DNA of 64,000 nt from Flavobacterium sp. CBA20B-1 (GCF_028473145.1 NZ_CP092370.1:1612001-1676000), one strand, 5' to 3'; positions 46,402 through 55,111 are shown, counted from the stretch's first letter. A program made the numbers and translations. The notes: generated by a model from the letters alone, not told the origin.

Positions 46402-46593
46402 TTATATTTCGCGTTTAAAAATATAGTGAAAACCATAAGCAGTTCCGCTCATATCTCGGCTTTCCATTGTTACTAATTCCCAGCCTTGGCTGCCCATATC
46501 GTTTAAAATTTTATCAATCTCAACAATATCGAATTACCAACTCCAAGTGCCTTTTGTTTTAATTTATATTGTTTTATATTCAAATCGCTTCAT
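46402..46593 (-). pseudogene. DUF4177-like gene with two nonsense codons
   Basis: A 64-codon frame from ATG 46593 to TAA 46402 carries a clear DUF4177 pattern: MKRFEYKTI at the start, EIDKILNDMGSQGWELVTM and YGFHYIFKREI at the end. Two stops interrupt it in frame: TAA after KTI and TAA after WSW. There is no indel, so two point changes have killed an otherwise recognisable gene between pspA and the YqiJ-like gene. Intact DUF4177 proteins are small alpha-beta proteins of unknown role. Confidence 0.8.
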
Positions 46594-46659
46594 ATAATGG
46601 TGTTTTAATTATTATTTTGTTAGTACTATACCTTACTATAAAAAAAATGTTACTTTTCA

Positions 46660-46690
46660 GACCTCACAGGTTTTAAAAACCTGTGAGGTC
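46660..46690. repeat. Perfect palindrome, dispersed element
   Basis: Fifteen-base arms GACCTCACAGGTTTT and complement around one A. The core AGGTTTTAAAAACCT recurs at about 18912 and 54380, so it is a dispersed palindromic repeat. As a hairpin it could also act as a transcription terminator after pspA. Confidence 0.75.
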
Positions 46691-46824
46691 TTGCCAAAAA
46701 GACAAGTGTTTTATATTTTTTAGTGTCTTGAAATTAATTTTTTTATTAAATGAGGAAAAATTAGAGATTCCTCCCGCGTCGGAATGACAAACTTTACGCT
46801 AAAAGCTAATGACTAAAAACTGCT

Positions 46825-47517
46825 TTACATGCCTAATTGTTTTTTTAAAGCCTCTAAATCGGCATCGGCAGAATGGTTGTTCAATGCTTGATCTATCTCG
46901 TCTGAAGCATTGGTTTGATTGTTTGCCTTTTCGCCATAAGCTTTTGCCAAAGCTTCGTCTTCTTCCGCTTTTTCTTTCATTCGTTCCAACATGCTAATGG
47001 TGCTGTTTGAATCCATTTTTGCTAATTGTTTGTTTACAATCTTTGTTGCGTTTGCCACTCGAACACGTGCTTTAATGGTTGCCAATTCGCTTTCCCATTT
47101 GTTGATGTTGTATTTTAACACTTCAATGTTTTTGTGCACTTCGTTTGCCGAATCTTCGTGTGTATTTGCTTGATTTTCTATGGTTTCGGCTTCAATTATA
47201 TGTTGCTTTTTTAAATGCAATGCTTCTTTTGCCAAACGTTCGGCCAAATCGGCTTCCAATTCGTTCTTTTGAAGCTTTTGAAGCAATAAAATGGCTTTGC
47301 TTTCATAATCGGCAGCTGCGTTTCTTTTTTCTTCTGCCGCATTAAAAGTGCGAATTGCCAATGCTTTCACTTTGGCATAAGCTTCCATTGCTTGATCTAA
47401 ATCTTGTTTCATTTCACGGATTCCTTGTTCGGTCATTTTAACAGGATCCTCCATTTTATCAACCACCGCATGTATCTCGGCCTGACCTATTCTAAAAATT
47501 CGCTTAAAAATACTCAT
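46825..47517 (-). CDS. pspA: PspA/IM30 family membrane-stress protein
   Basis: 230 residues, almost entirely helical. The N-terminus MSIFKRIFRIGQAEIHAVVDKMEDPVKMTEQGIREMKQDLDQA is the PspA/IM30 signature (amphipathic helix plus hairpin), followed by helices rich in Glu, Ala and Lys. ESCRT-III-like PspA proteins bind and reshape stressed membranes. It is preceded by the YbjN-like gene and followed, after a 600 bp stretch with the dead DUF4177 gene, by the YqiJ-like and flotillin genes. Confidence 0.93.
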   Translation of the reverse strand: MSIFKRIFRIGQAEIHAVVDKMEDPVKMTEQGIREMKQDLDQAMEAYAKVKALAIRTFNAAEEKRNAAADYESKAILLLQKLQKNELEADLAERLAKEALHLKKQHIIEAETIENQANTHEDSANEVHKNIEVLKYNINKWESELATIKARVRVANATKIVNKQLAKMDSNSTISMLERMKEKAEEDEALAKAYGEKANNQTNASDEIDQALNNHSADADLEALKKQLGM

Positions 47518-47588
47518 ATCTTTTAATTTTTTAATTATTTATTCCACTTTCACTGTATCCTTTTTTAAAAAAACTATTTGTAAAAGTT

Positions 47589-47975
47589 TTACTTTGAAAA
47601 TTTTATTAGTTGTTCAGAATATTCACTCAACAACAAGCTCAATGAATTCAATGCTGCTTCAAATTCATTGAAATCTAAATTGTGAATTTGCAAGGTATAT
47701 CTAAAAATTACCTTTGAACCATCATCTGTAAGTGCAAAAGCACCATGAATAATATCTCTGTTTTTCATAAGCAGGCTTCTAAATATTTGTAAATTGTCTG
47801 CCTGCAATGTGAACAGGTATTGCTCAAAAATTAAAACGGGCGTGGCCACACCAACGATTAAGTTTTGAACACCGTCTGCCAGATTTTCGATTACGAAAAT
47901 ACCTTCTTCTTTACTTTTATATTTGATACTATATCCGGTATCTAAAATATATTTTTCGACGTTTAAAAAATGCAT
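47589..47975 (-). CDS. YbjN/secretion-chaperone-like protein
   Basis: 128 residues, no signal peptide. The layout alpha-beta-beta-beta-alpha-beta-beta-alpha with YILDTGYSIKYKSKEEGIFVIENLADGVQNLIVGVATPVLIFEQYL and MKNRDIIHGAFALTDDGSKVIFRYTLQI fits the CesT/YbjN-like chaperone fold. As first gene of the locus, 71 bp before pspA, it may help fold or deliver a partner protein. Confidence 0.7.
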   Translation of the reverse strand: MHFLNVEKYILDTGYSIKYKSKEEGIFVIENLADGVQNLIVGVATPVLIFEQYLFTLQADNLQIFRSLLMKNRDIIHGAFALTDDGSKVIFRYTLQIHNLDFNEFEAALNSLSLLLSEYSEQLIKFSK

Positions 47976-47990
47976 TGTAAATTAATTTTG

Positions 47991-48038
47991 TATCTTGCAC
48001 ATATCTTTTGCATAAAGATACTACTTTTTGCAAATATA
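47991..48038. promoter_or_regulatory. Divergent promoter region with palindrome
   Basis: TATCTTT - 5 bp - AAAGATA (48002-48020) is a 7-bp perfect inverted repeat, with an extra half-site TATCTTGCA at 47991, 11 bp before. On the minus strand TATATTTG (48031-48038) matches the -7 consensus for the YbjN-pspA operon. A regulator such as the adjacent XRE protein could bind here and control both directions. Confidence 0.55.
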
Positions 48039-48067
48039 ATTAGCAATTTTTTAGTTTTTTTTTTGAA

Positions 48068-48730
48068 ATGAGTAAAATAGGTTACAATATAAAGAAGTTA
48101 CGAAATGTAAAAAATTTGAGTCAACAAGCTTTTGCAGAACTATTTAGCTTAACGCGCGGCAATATTTCCTCGTATGAAGAACAGCGTGCCGAACCCAAAT
48201 TAGAAAGCGTTATAAAAATTGCTAATTATTTTAGCATACCATTGGAACATTTACTGACAAAACAACTCTCTGTAAACGAAATATTGAATTTTAACGACTA
48301 TTTTAAGGAAGAAGGTCACAAAAAATTGCAAAAAAATTTTACAAATATTCCCTTTATATCGCGCGAAGCTATTCATCATATTAAAGAAGGAACTTTTGAT
48401 ATGCAGCGATTAGAACTGATTACGTTTCCCATGTATAGCTCGAACAAGTTTATTGCTTTGGAATTTACGCACGAAATTGCTGCGCCTGCAAGTATGAATA
48501 TGCCCGAATATACTATTTTGTTTTTTGAACAAGTTCAAATTGATACACTGCACACCCTAAATAATCAGTACGGAATGTTTTTAACATCCAACGAAATTTT
48601 TATTGGTACTTATAATCAAAATCAATCCACAATCAATTTGAAACTGAACGAATGGAAATCGGAAGATTTTGATACCGAAAACCTACAAAGCTTTTGGAAA
48701 TTATACGCTAAATTTGAAAAAAAAATATAA
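48068..48730 (+). CDS. XRE-family transcriptional regulator
   Basis: 220 residues. HTH domain at about 5-62 (IGYNIKKLRNVKNLSQQAFAELFSLTRGNISSYEEQRAEPKLESVIKIANYF), then a beta-rich C-terminal domain reminiscent of LexA/CI-type regulators but without a visible Ser-Lys catalytic pair. It is divergent from the YbjN-pspA operon and is probably its regulator. The PH-like membrane protein gene starts two bases after its stop. Confidence 0.85.
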   Translation: MSKIGYNIKKLRNVKNLSQQAFAELFSLTRGNISSYEEQRAEPKLESVIKIANYFSIPLEHLLTKQLSVNEILNFNDYFKEEGHKKLQKNFTNIPFISREAIHHIKEGTFDMQRLELITFPMYSSNKFIALEFTHEIAAPASMNMPEYTILFFEQVQIDTLHTLNNQYGMFLTSNEIFIGTYNQNQSTINLKLNEWKSEDFDTENLQSFWKLYAKFEKKI

Positions 48731-48731
48731 A

Positions 48732-49190
48732 ATGGTTCAATCAAAATTAAGTAACACCGCCTATTTTTACAGTTTACTAATTTTAAGTTTTCCGGTTTTA
48801 ACGGCCTTTATTGTCAACAAATTTTTACGCACGTTTCAAGACACTTGGCATTGGGGCTTAACGGTATTTTTGGTTTTGTGCGGCTTGATAAGTTTGTTTG
48901 TTATTATTTGGGGCTTTTTTATTGAAATGAACCTGCGCATGGCAACGGTAAAAATTAACAACGACACCATTGAAGTAAAACAACTTTTGGGTTTTGGCAC
49001 TAAAAAAACTTTTAAGATGGATGCCATTGATGGTTTTGCTATTCGCGATTTTAAACAACGAGCACAACACCACGAGTATTGTTATTTGATTCAAGACAAA
49101 AAAGCAATTGCCGTTTTTTCGAGCTTATATTACAAAAACTATATGGAAGTGCGCAATGAACTGCAACAGCACTTAGTGCTTTTGAAGTAG
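48732..49190 (+). CDS. PH-domain-like two-helix membrane protein
   Basis: 152 residues from ATG 48732; the longer frame overlaps the XRE gene. Two transmembrane helices (about 10-30 and 42-66), then a PH-like domain (MATVKINNDTIEVKQLLGFGTKKTFKMDAIDGFAI). Membrane PH proteins often sense lipid or stress. The tight spacing to the XRE gene suggests a regulator-sensor pair. Confidence 0.75.
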   Translation: MVQSKLSNTAYFYSLLILSFPVLTAFIVNKFLRTFQDTWHWGLTVFLVLCGLISLFVIIWGFFIEMNLRMATVKINNDTIEVKQLLGFGTKKTFKMDAIDGFAIRDFKQRAQHHEYCYLIQDKKAIAVFSSLYYKNYMEVRNELQQHLVLLK

Positions 49191-49236
49191 ATTTTTCTTT
49201 TATTTTGACAAAGATCATAACTTAAACAAGCGCCCT

Positions 49237-49812
49237 ATGAAAAATATACTTACTCTATTTATTATTTGTCTATTAACAGGATGTTCCTCTCATATTATAA
49301 AAAATGAAGTTAATTCTGGATATATATTATCAGTTACTGATTTCATGGAAAAAAATGCTATTGATGAAACAAATGCTGTTTGGTATTTAGAAAAAGATTC
49401 ATCTGGGAGTTTAATATTAAATAATGAAAAATTTAAAGTTTATTATTTTCATTTTTTCTATAATGCAGATCAAGTGTATAGCTGCTGTTTAGACAATAAT
49501 TATAGTAATGACAAAAATATTTTAGGAGATTTGCATAAGAATGAGGAAGTGATTATAGGGTTAGAAGACAATCTTCCTAAAAAGGCATATTCTTTATTTG
49601 ATAAAAAAAGAAGTAAAATAATAATTTATAAAATTAAAGAAATAGAAGGATGCAAATGCGGTAAAGAAAAGGTCTTTCCAAATGATAACATTGATGATTT
49701 TTATGTTCCCACTAAACTTAATGTACAAGCTTTAAAAAAACAAGAAAAAAAGTTATTTAGAGAAAACATAGATCATATTTCAAAATATTTTGACACCATT
49801 TTAGATAGATAA
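49237..49812 (+). CDS. Hypothetical lipoprotein
   Basis: 191 residues. Signal peptide LLTGC (Cys16), then a Lys/Asn/Tyr-rich domain with two Cys pairs (YSCC and EGCKCGK). Base composition is more AT-rich than neighbours. No family recognised. It stands alone. Confidence 0.7.
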   Translation: MKNILTLFIICLLTGCSSHIIKNEVNSGYILSVTDFMEKNAIDETNAVWYLEKDSSGSLILNNEKFKVYYFHFFYNADQVYSCCLDNNYSNDKNILGDLHKNEEVIIGLEDNLPKKAYSLFDKKRSKIIIYKIKEIEGCKCGKEKVFPNDNIDDFYVPTKLNVQALKKQEKKLFRENIDHISKYFDTILDR

Positions 49813-49865
49813 AGTTTAACATGTTATTCATTATTTAAAAACGCTTTTGTATCTTTAAAATAAAA

Positions 49866-50213
49866 ATGGGCAAAAATTGTTTAGAATGTGGGCAAAGAAT
49901 CATTGGGCGTGAAGATAAAAAATTTTGTAACGACTCATGCCGCAACACTTACAACAATAAACTGAATAAAGACACCACCAATTTTATGCGAACGGTGAAC
50001 TATACCCTTCGCAAAAATTACCGTATTTTATGCGAAAACAATCCCGATGGAAAAACAAAAATAAACCGTAAAAAACTACTCGATTTAGGTTTCGATTTTT
50101 CATTGTTCACTTCCATATACACCACAAAATCTAACGTAACCTATTATTTTGTTTACGATCAAGGATATATGCTCATAGAAAATGATTGGCTGGTTTTGGT
50201 GAAAAAGAACTAA
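49866..50213 (+). CDS. Small zinc-ribbon protein
   Basis: 115 residues. The N-terminus CLECGQRIIGREDKKFCNDSC has the CxxC...CxxxC-type cysteines of a zinc ribbon (Cys4, Cys7, then a later Cys pair). The remainder is a basic helical region (NFMRTVNYTLRKNYRIL) and a beta-strand segment ending VTYYFVYDQGYMLIENDWLVLV. Nucleic-acid or protein binding is plausible. Function unknown. Confidence 0.75.
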   Translation: MGKNCLECGQRIIGREDKKFCNDSCRNTYNNKLNKDTTNFMRTVNYTLRKNYRILCENNPDGKTKINRKKLLDLGFDFSLFTSIYTTKSNVTYYFVYDQGYMLIENDWLVLVKKN

Positions 50214-50354
50214 AATCAATACAACTATGCCATGTTTTGGAGTTTTTTTTGTTTCCAACAAATGTTTTGTCCTTTTAAAAAAACATCCGTGCAAATATGA
50301 TGTTACTTGACAAAGGAAATGGACTTTAGTTAAAACTTTCACCACAAAATACAC

Positions 50355-50362
50355 TATTTTTG
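50355..50362 (+). promoter_or_regulatory. Promoter -7 element
   Basis: TATTTTTG matches TAnnTTTG, 22 bp before the ATG of the large outer-membrane protein gene. Confidence 0.6.
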
Positions 50363-50384
50363 ATGTTTTGTAGTTATATCTTTA

Positions 50385-53300
50385 ATGAAGCAGTTTTTGT
50401 GTGTTCTATGGTGTTTGTTATTTTTTTCTGTGGTCAATGCACAGGAACGCAACACGCTGTATCAAACTAAAAAAATCACCGTTGATTCATTGACAACTGT
50501 TGTATATATCGACACGGTGGCTTTAAACAAAAACTATTTTCAAATCACCAACAATCAAGGAACTGCTATCGACACCGCTCATTTTTCAATAGATTTCAAC
50601 AAAGCTAGCATCACTTTTAAAAAACCCATACATGATACATTAACGGTTTCGTATCTCAATTATCCCGATTTTTTAACCAAAACCTACGCACTTTACGATA
50701 CCAAACGAGTTATCCCTAACAAAGAAGGGGCATATGTGTTCTCGGTTCCCGAAAAACAAGCAACCACTTTTACGCCTTTCGAGGGATTGAATACCAACGG
50801 AAGTATCTCAAGGGGAATTACCGTAGGGAACAATCAAAATCTGGTAACCAATTCCAATCTCGATTTGCAGATTGTGGGGAATTTATCAGATAAAGTTCAA
50901 ATTCGGGCATCGCTGCAAGACAGCAATGTTCCTTTGCAAAACGGCGGATATTCGCAAAAAATGGATGAGTTCGATCAGATTTTTATGGAATTGTTTTCAA
51001 CTAATTGGAGCATTAAAGCCGGTGATTTATTTTTAGAAAACAGAGCTTCCCGCTTTTTAAATTTCAATAAAAAAGTACAGGGAATTTCAGGTACCTTAAA
51101 ATTTGAAAACGACAATAGTAAAACAACCATTGAAACCGCAGCTGCGTTGGTTCGCGGGCAATATGCAAAAAGCGAATTTGTTGGTCAAGAAGGAAATCAA
51201 GGTCCGTACAAATTAAAAGGCAGCAACAATCAGTTGTATATTTTGATTATTTCGGGCTCGGAATCGGTTTTTGTAAACGGACGAAAATTAACGCGCGGGG
51301 AACAAAACGATTATGTGATTGATTACAATTCGGGTGAAATTCGGTTTACTACACTTTTCCCAATTACGGCCGAAATGCGTATTGTAGTAGAATATCAGTT
51401 TACCGATAGAAATTATGCCCGATTTTTGGGCTATGGAGGAATTAAACACGAACGCGAAAAATGGAATATTGCCGGATATGTTTACACCGAAACCGATATT
51501 AAAAATCAACCGGTTCAGCAAAACCTCAACAAAGAACAAGTCGATATTCTAAAGCAAGCCGGCGACAGTTTGGCGTTGATGATGGCTCCGTCTGCCTATC
51601 CTGATACGTATTCTGAAAACAAAACGCTGTACAAAAAAGTCAATCAAAACGGCTATGAATTTTATCAATATTCCAACACCCCAACCGATACTTTATACGC
51701 AGTTTCATTTAGCTATGTGGGACCAAGCAACGGAAATTATCGTTTGGCAAGCTCGGTAAGTATTGGTAAAATATATGAATTTATTGAACCTATAGATGGT
51801 GTGCAACAAGGTGATTATGAACCTTTAATTCAGTTGATTGCTCCTATGCGCTTAACATTGGCAACTGTTATGGGGCAATACAAACCAAAAGATTTTTCAC
51901 AGCTTGACTTTGAAGTTGGATTTAGCAATCACGACCAAAACCTTTTTTCACCTATTGATGATGAAGACAACAAAGGAATTGCCGCCAATATCACCGGAAC
52001 ACATCGGGTTTTAAACAACAAATGGAAAGTAGATGTTTTTGGAAATATTCAATTTGTATCTGAAAATTTTAAAACGGTTGAACGTTTATATTCCATTGAA
52101 TTTGATCGAGATTGGAATGTATCAAACACTTTTGGCAATCAATCATTACTCACTTTTGGCTCTAAAATTGCACCAAACGAAAACAGCGCTTTAACCTATC
52201 AATACAGCCGACTTGAATACACAAACAGTTACATTGGGCACAAACAGTCGTTAATTGGTAATTATCTGTATAAAAACTTCAACCTAAATACCAACACCAG
52301 TTTTTTATCGGCAAAAGGCAGCGTTTACAACACTAATTTTGTTCGAAGCAAAACACAGGCGGTTTACACAAAAGATAAAAATTGGGCAGGATCGCGTTTA
52401 GATTTGGAAAATTATCAGGTAAAAGATGTTGCTACGCAGCAGTTTCAAACCTTATCGCAAAAATACGCACAAATTGATGCCTTTGTAGGTCGTGGCGATA
52501 CCTTGAAAACCTTTGTTGAAATGGGCTACAGATTTCGAGTAAACGATTCGTTGCAGAATAATGTATTGCAAAATGTTTCCAACGCACATTCATTTTATGC
52601 AAAATCGCAGCTTTTTAAAACACAAACCAGCGATTTGTCTGTTTACGCAAACTACCGTCGATTAAAATACACCGACACCGGCTTGGTGGAACCTACGCTG
52701 AATTCGCGTATTACCTACAACGACCGTTATTTAAAAAACCTGATACAAACCAACACCATTTACGAAACCTCATCGGGCGCTGTGGCGCAGCAAGAATTTA
52801 CGTATATTAAGGTTGATCCCGGTTTGGGAACGCACATGTGGAACGATTACAACGGCAACGGAATTCAGGAGTTGGAAGAATTTGAAATTGCGCCTTATCC
52901 CGATTTGGCTGAATATGTGCGGATGTTTTTGCCGAATCAGAGTTTTGTAAAAACGCATCAAACAAAATTAACGCAGGTTTTTAATTTCAATTTCAGCATT
53001 TGGCAGAACGAATCTGGTTTTAAAAAATTTGCCAGTCAGTTTCATTTGCAATCGTCTTTTATTATCGATCGAAGTATTTTGAGAGATGGAAACGGAATTG
53101 CGTGGAATCCCTTTGGATCTTCAACTGATGAATTGGTTGCAGAGAATTCCAACATTCGAAATTCGATTTATTTCAACCGTGGAAAACAAAAGTACACCAC
53201 CATTTATTCGTTAATAAACAACCGGGCAAAAAACCTGATGAATTTTGGTAGTCTAGACAATAAAATCACAACACACCAAATACAATTTCAGCATTTATTA

Positions 53301-53786
53301 AACAAGTGGTGGCTGGCACAGTTAACCAATAAATTTGACCGAGTGGAAAGTGTTTCGGAAAACTACGGTTCTAAAAATTACCTGCTGAATAATTTAAGCA
53401 TCAATCCGCGGATCAGTTATCTGTTTTCACAAAATGCCCGTGTAGAATTGTTTTACGAATGGAAAAATAAAGAAAATGTTCAAGGCGATTTGGAAACGCT
53501 GGAACAGCACCGCATTGGTACGGCATTTAACTGGAGCACTTCGCAGAAATTCACATTAAATGGAGAATTTTCGCTTTATAACAACAAATTCACAGGAAAT
53601 CCATTATCAGCTGTAGCTTACCAAATGTTAGAAGGATTGCAACCCGGCAAAAATATTACGTGGCGTTTGCTGTTTCAGCGCAATTTAACCAAGTATTTAG
53701 ATGCCAACATAAGCTATCAGGGCAGAACCAGCGAAACCGCAAAAACCATTCATACAGGAAGTATTCAATTACGTGCGTTTTTTTAA
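50385..53786 (+). CDS. Large outer-membrane beta-barrel protein
   Basis: 1133 residues. Signal peptide about 1-19 (SVVNAQ), then periplasmic beta-domains (about 20-130) and a long series of amphipathic strands ending in aromatic RAFF. The block GSISRGITVGNNQNLVTNSN followed by LQIVGNLSDKVQIRASLQDSNVP and DYNSGEIRFTT is shared in style with SprA-type proteins of the type IX system, but this protein is under half SprA's length. So I call it a large barrel of unknown role. A calcium-type loop WNDYNGNGIQELEEFE is also present. Confidence 0.75.
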   Translation: MKQFLCVLWCLLFFSVVNAQERNTLYQTKKITVDSLTTVVYIDTVALNKNYFQITNNQGTAIDTAHFSIDFNKASITFKKPIHDTLTVSYLNYPDFLTKTYALYDTKRVIPNKEGAYVFSVPEKQATTFTPFEGLNTNGSISRGITVGNNQNLVTNSNLDLQIVGNLSDKVQIRASLQDSNVPLQNGGYSQKMDEFDQIFMELFSTNWSIKAGDLFLENRASRFLNFNKKVQGISGTLKFENDNSKTTIETAAALVRGQYAKSEFVGQEGNQGPYKLKGSNNQLYILIISGSESVFVNGRKLTRGEQNDYVIDYNSGEIRFTTLFPITAEMRIVVEYQFTDRNYARFLGYGGIKHEREKWNIAGYVYTETDIKNQPVQQNLNKEQVDILKQAGDSLALMMAPSAYPDTYSENKTLYKKVNQNGYEFYQYSNTPTDTLYAVSFSYVGPSNGNYRLASSVSIGKIYEFIEPIDGVQQGDYEPLIQLIAPMRLTLATVMGQYKPKDFSQLDFEVGFSNHDQNLFSPIDDEDNKGIAANITGTHRVLNNKWKVDVFGNIQFVSENFKTVERLYSIEFDRDWNVSNTFGNQSLLTFGSKIAPNENSALTYQYSRLEYTNSYIGHKQSLIGNYLYKNFNLNTNTSFLSAKGSVYNTNFVRSKTQAVYTKDKNWAGSRLDLENYQVKDVATQQFQTLSQKYAQIDAFVGRGDTLKTFVEMGYRFRVNDSLQNNVLQNVSNAHSFYAKSQLFKTQTSDLSVYANYRRLKYTDTGLVEPTLNSRITYNDRYLKNLIQTNTIYETSSGAVAQQEFTYIKVDPGLGTHMWNDYNGNGIQELEEFEIAPYPDLAEYVRMFLPNQSFVKTHQTKLTQVFNFNFSIWQNESGFKKFASQFHLQSSFIIDRSILRDGNGIAWNPFGSSTDELVAENSNIRNSIYFNRGKQKYTTIYSLINNRAKNLMNFGSLDNKITTHQIQFQHLLNKWWLAQLTNKFDRVESVSENYGSKNYLLNNLSINPRISYLFSQNARVELFYEWKNKENVQGDLETLEQHRIGTAFNWSTSQKFTLNGEFSLYNNKFTGNPLSAVAYQMLEGLQPGKNITWRLLFQRNLTKYLDANISYQGRTSETAKTIHTGSIQLRAFF

Positions 53787-53826
53787 ACAAAATGCTTATA
53801 TTTGTTTACTAATTAGAATTTTAAGC

Positions 53827-54327
53827 ATGAAAAAAATAACAATTATTGCATTATTTGCTGCTTTAGGAATGATTTCTTGTAAAGATACAAAGGCAGAAGC
53901 AACCACAACAGAAACTACCGCAACCACAGAAACCGCTCCGGTGGATCCGCATGCGGGTCACAACCATGCACCGGGTGAAGGACACGACCACGATCATGGA
54001 GCAACAACAACAAATACAGCTGATACAAAAACAGCAGCAGGCATGAATCCGCCGCACGGGCAACCAGGTCACCGATGCGATATTCCTGTAGGAGCGCCAT
54101 TAAACTCGCCTCCAGGACAAGGAGCAGGACAAACTTCTGCACCGGCAGCACAACCAAATCAAGGTGGCTTTTTAGGTGGTGGAAATGCACAAACACAAGC
54201 TCCGGCACAACAACAACAACAAATGCCACCCCAACAAACAGCTCCGGGAATGAAAGGAAAACCAAACCCGGCACACGGACAACCAGGTCACCGTTGCGAT
54301 ATTTCGGTTGGTCAGCCATTACCATAA
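53827..54327 (+). CDS. His-rich lipoprotein with repeated HGQPGHRCD motif
   Basis: 166 residues from ATG 53827. Lipoprotein signal peptide MISC (Cys18), a Thr/Glu-rich linker, a His-rich stretch (DPHAGHNHAPGEGHDHDHG) and two copies of HGQPGHRCDI(P/S)VG, one in the middle and one at the C-terminus, separated by a Pro/Gln-rich spacer. Clustered His plus Cys suggest metal binding (Ni, Zn or Cu), probably at the envelope. No family is certain. Confidence 0.78.
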   Translation: MKKITIIALFAALGMISCKDTKAEATTTETTATTETAPVDPHAGHNHAPGEGHDHDHGATTTNTADTKTAAGMNPPHGQPGHRCDIPVGAPLNSPPGQGAGQTSAPAAQPNQGGFLGGGNAQTQAPAQQQQQMPPQQTAPGMKGKPNPAHGQPGHRCDISVGQPLP

Positions 54328-54373
54328 TAACAGCTTTTAGTCTTTAGCTATAAGACAGATTTATAAATTACCC

Positions 54374-54407
54374 CCTACGAGGTTTTAAAAACCTCGTAGG
54401 TTTTTTT
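54374..54407 (+). terminator. Terminator with dispersed palindromic core
   Basis: CCTACGAGGTTTT pairs with AAAACCTCGTAGG around one A, followed by TTTTTTT. It shares the AGGTTTTAAAAACCT core with palindromes at about 18912 and 46667. Confidence 0.85.
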
Positions 54408-54431
54408 GTATATTTAATTAAACACTTTAAA

Positions 54432-55045
54432 ATGAAAAACAAGTTTTTACTAATTGCCCTAATAACATTATTTGTTTTTTCTTGTAACAAAAACAAGACA
54501 ATGAATAGTCAAGAAGACTTAGTAATTGATAAAACATTTAAGGTTAATCTAAATATAAAAAAGGATACTGCTTTTAAATTTCTAAATACTTTACCTGAAA
54601 CATATAACTTTTTAGATAAGGTAATACCTAATGCAAAAAAATCAAGCAACGTACATTTTAATTATGGCAAAGATGTTGAGGCGACTGAACATTATTTCTC
54701 AGTACTAAATAAAGTTGACGCTTTAAAAAAGGAAATGATTCTTTGTATATTCAAATAGGTACCGCAGATGGTAATTCAGGTTATGGATTAAATTTGGTAA
54801 TAAGTGGTAATTCTTACACATCAAGGTATTATAAATTCTCTGATATGCTTGCCTATGATGATAAAGAACCTCAACACAAAACACTTTATCAAAACCTTGT
54901 TTTGGACAAAGCGAAATATAATTTAAATGATAGTATTTACGGATTTGTTAGTTTCCAATCACAATATATTGATGAAAGAAGTGATACAATTATTGTGGCA
55001 GCAAAAGGTCATTTTAGAGCAAAAGTAAGAAAAGCTGAATTTTAA
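54432..55045 (+). pseudogene. Hypothetical lipoprotein, frameshifted
   Basis: The first frame begins at ATG 54432 with signal peptide VFSC (Cys18) and ends at 54758. The +1-adjusted frame continues with coding-like sequence (NDSLYIQIGTADGNSGYGLNLVISG) to the stop at 55045. Adding one A in GGAAATG at 54731-54737 would join the two into a protein of about 204 residues (KKENDSLYIQ). Family unknown. Confidence 0.7.
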
Positions 55046-55082
55046 TTGAGCTCTCCTTTTTTAAACTCTATTGGTTTTTCAC

Positions 55083-55090
55083 TATTTTTG
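55083..55090 (+). promoter_or_regulatory. metG promoter -7 element
   Basis: TATTTTTG matches TAnnTTTG, 21 bp upstream of the metG ATG. Confidence 0.6.
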
Positions 55091-55111
55091 TAGGCTGAAA
55101 ACCATACAGTC

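Noticed and set aside
53915..54325. Antisense frame in the His-rich lipoprotein gene
   Set aside because: Low-complexity codon use on the coding strand leaves the opposite strand open; the sense frame has a signal peptide and repeated motifs.
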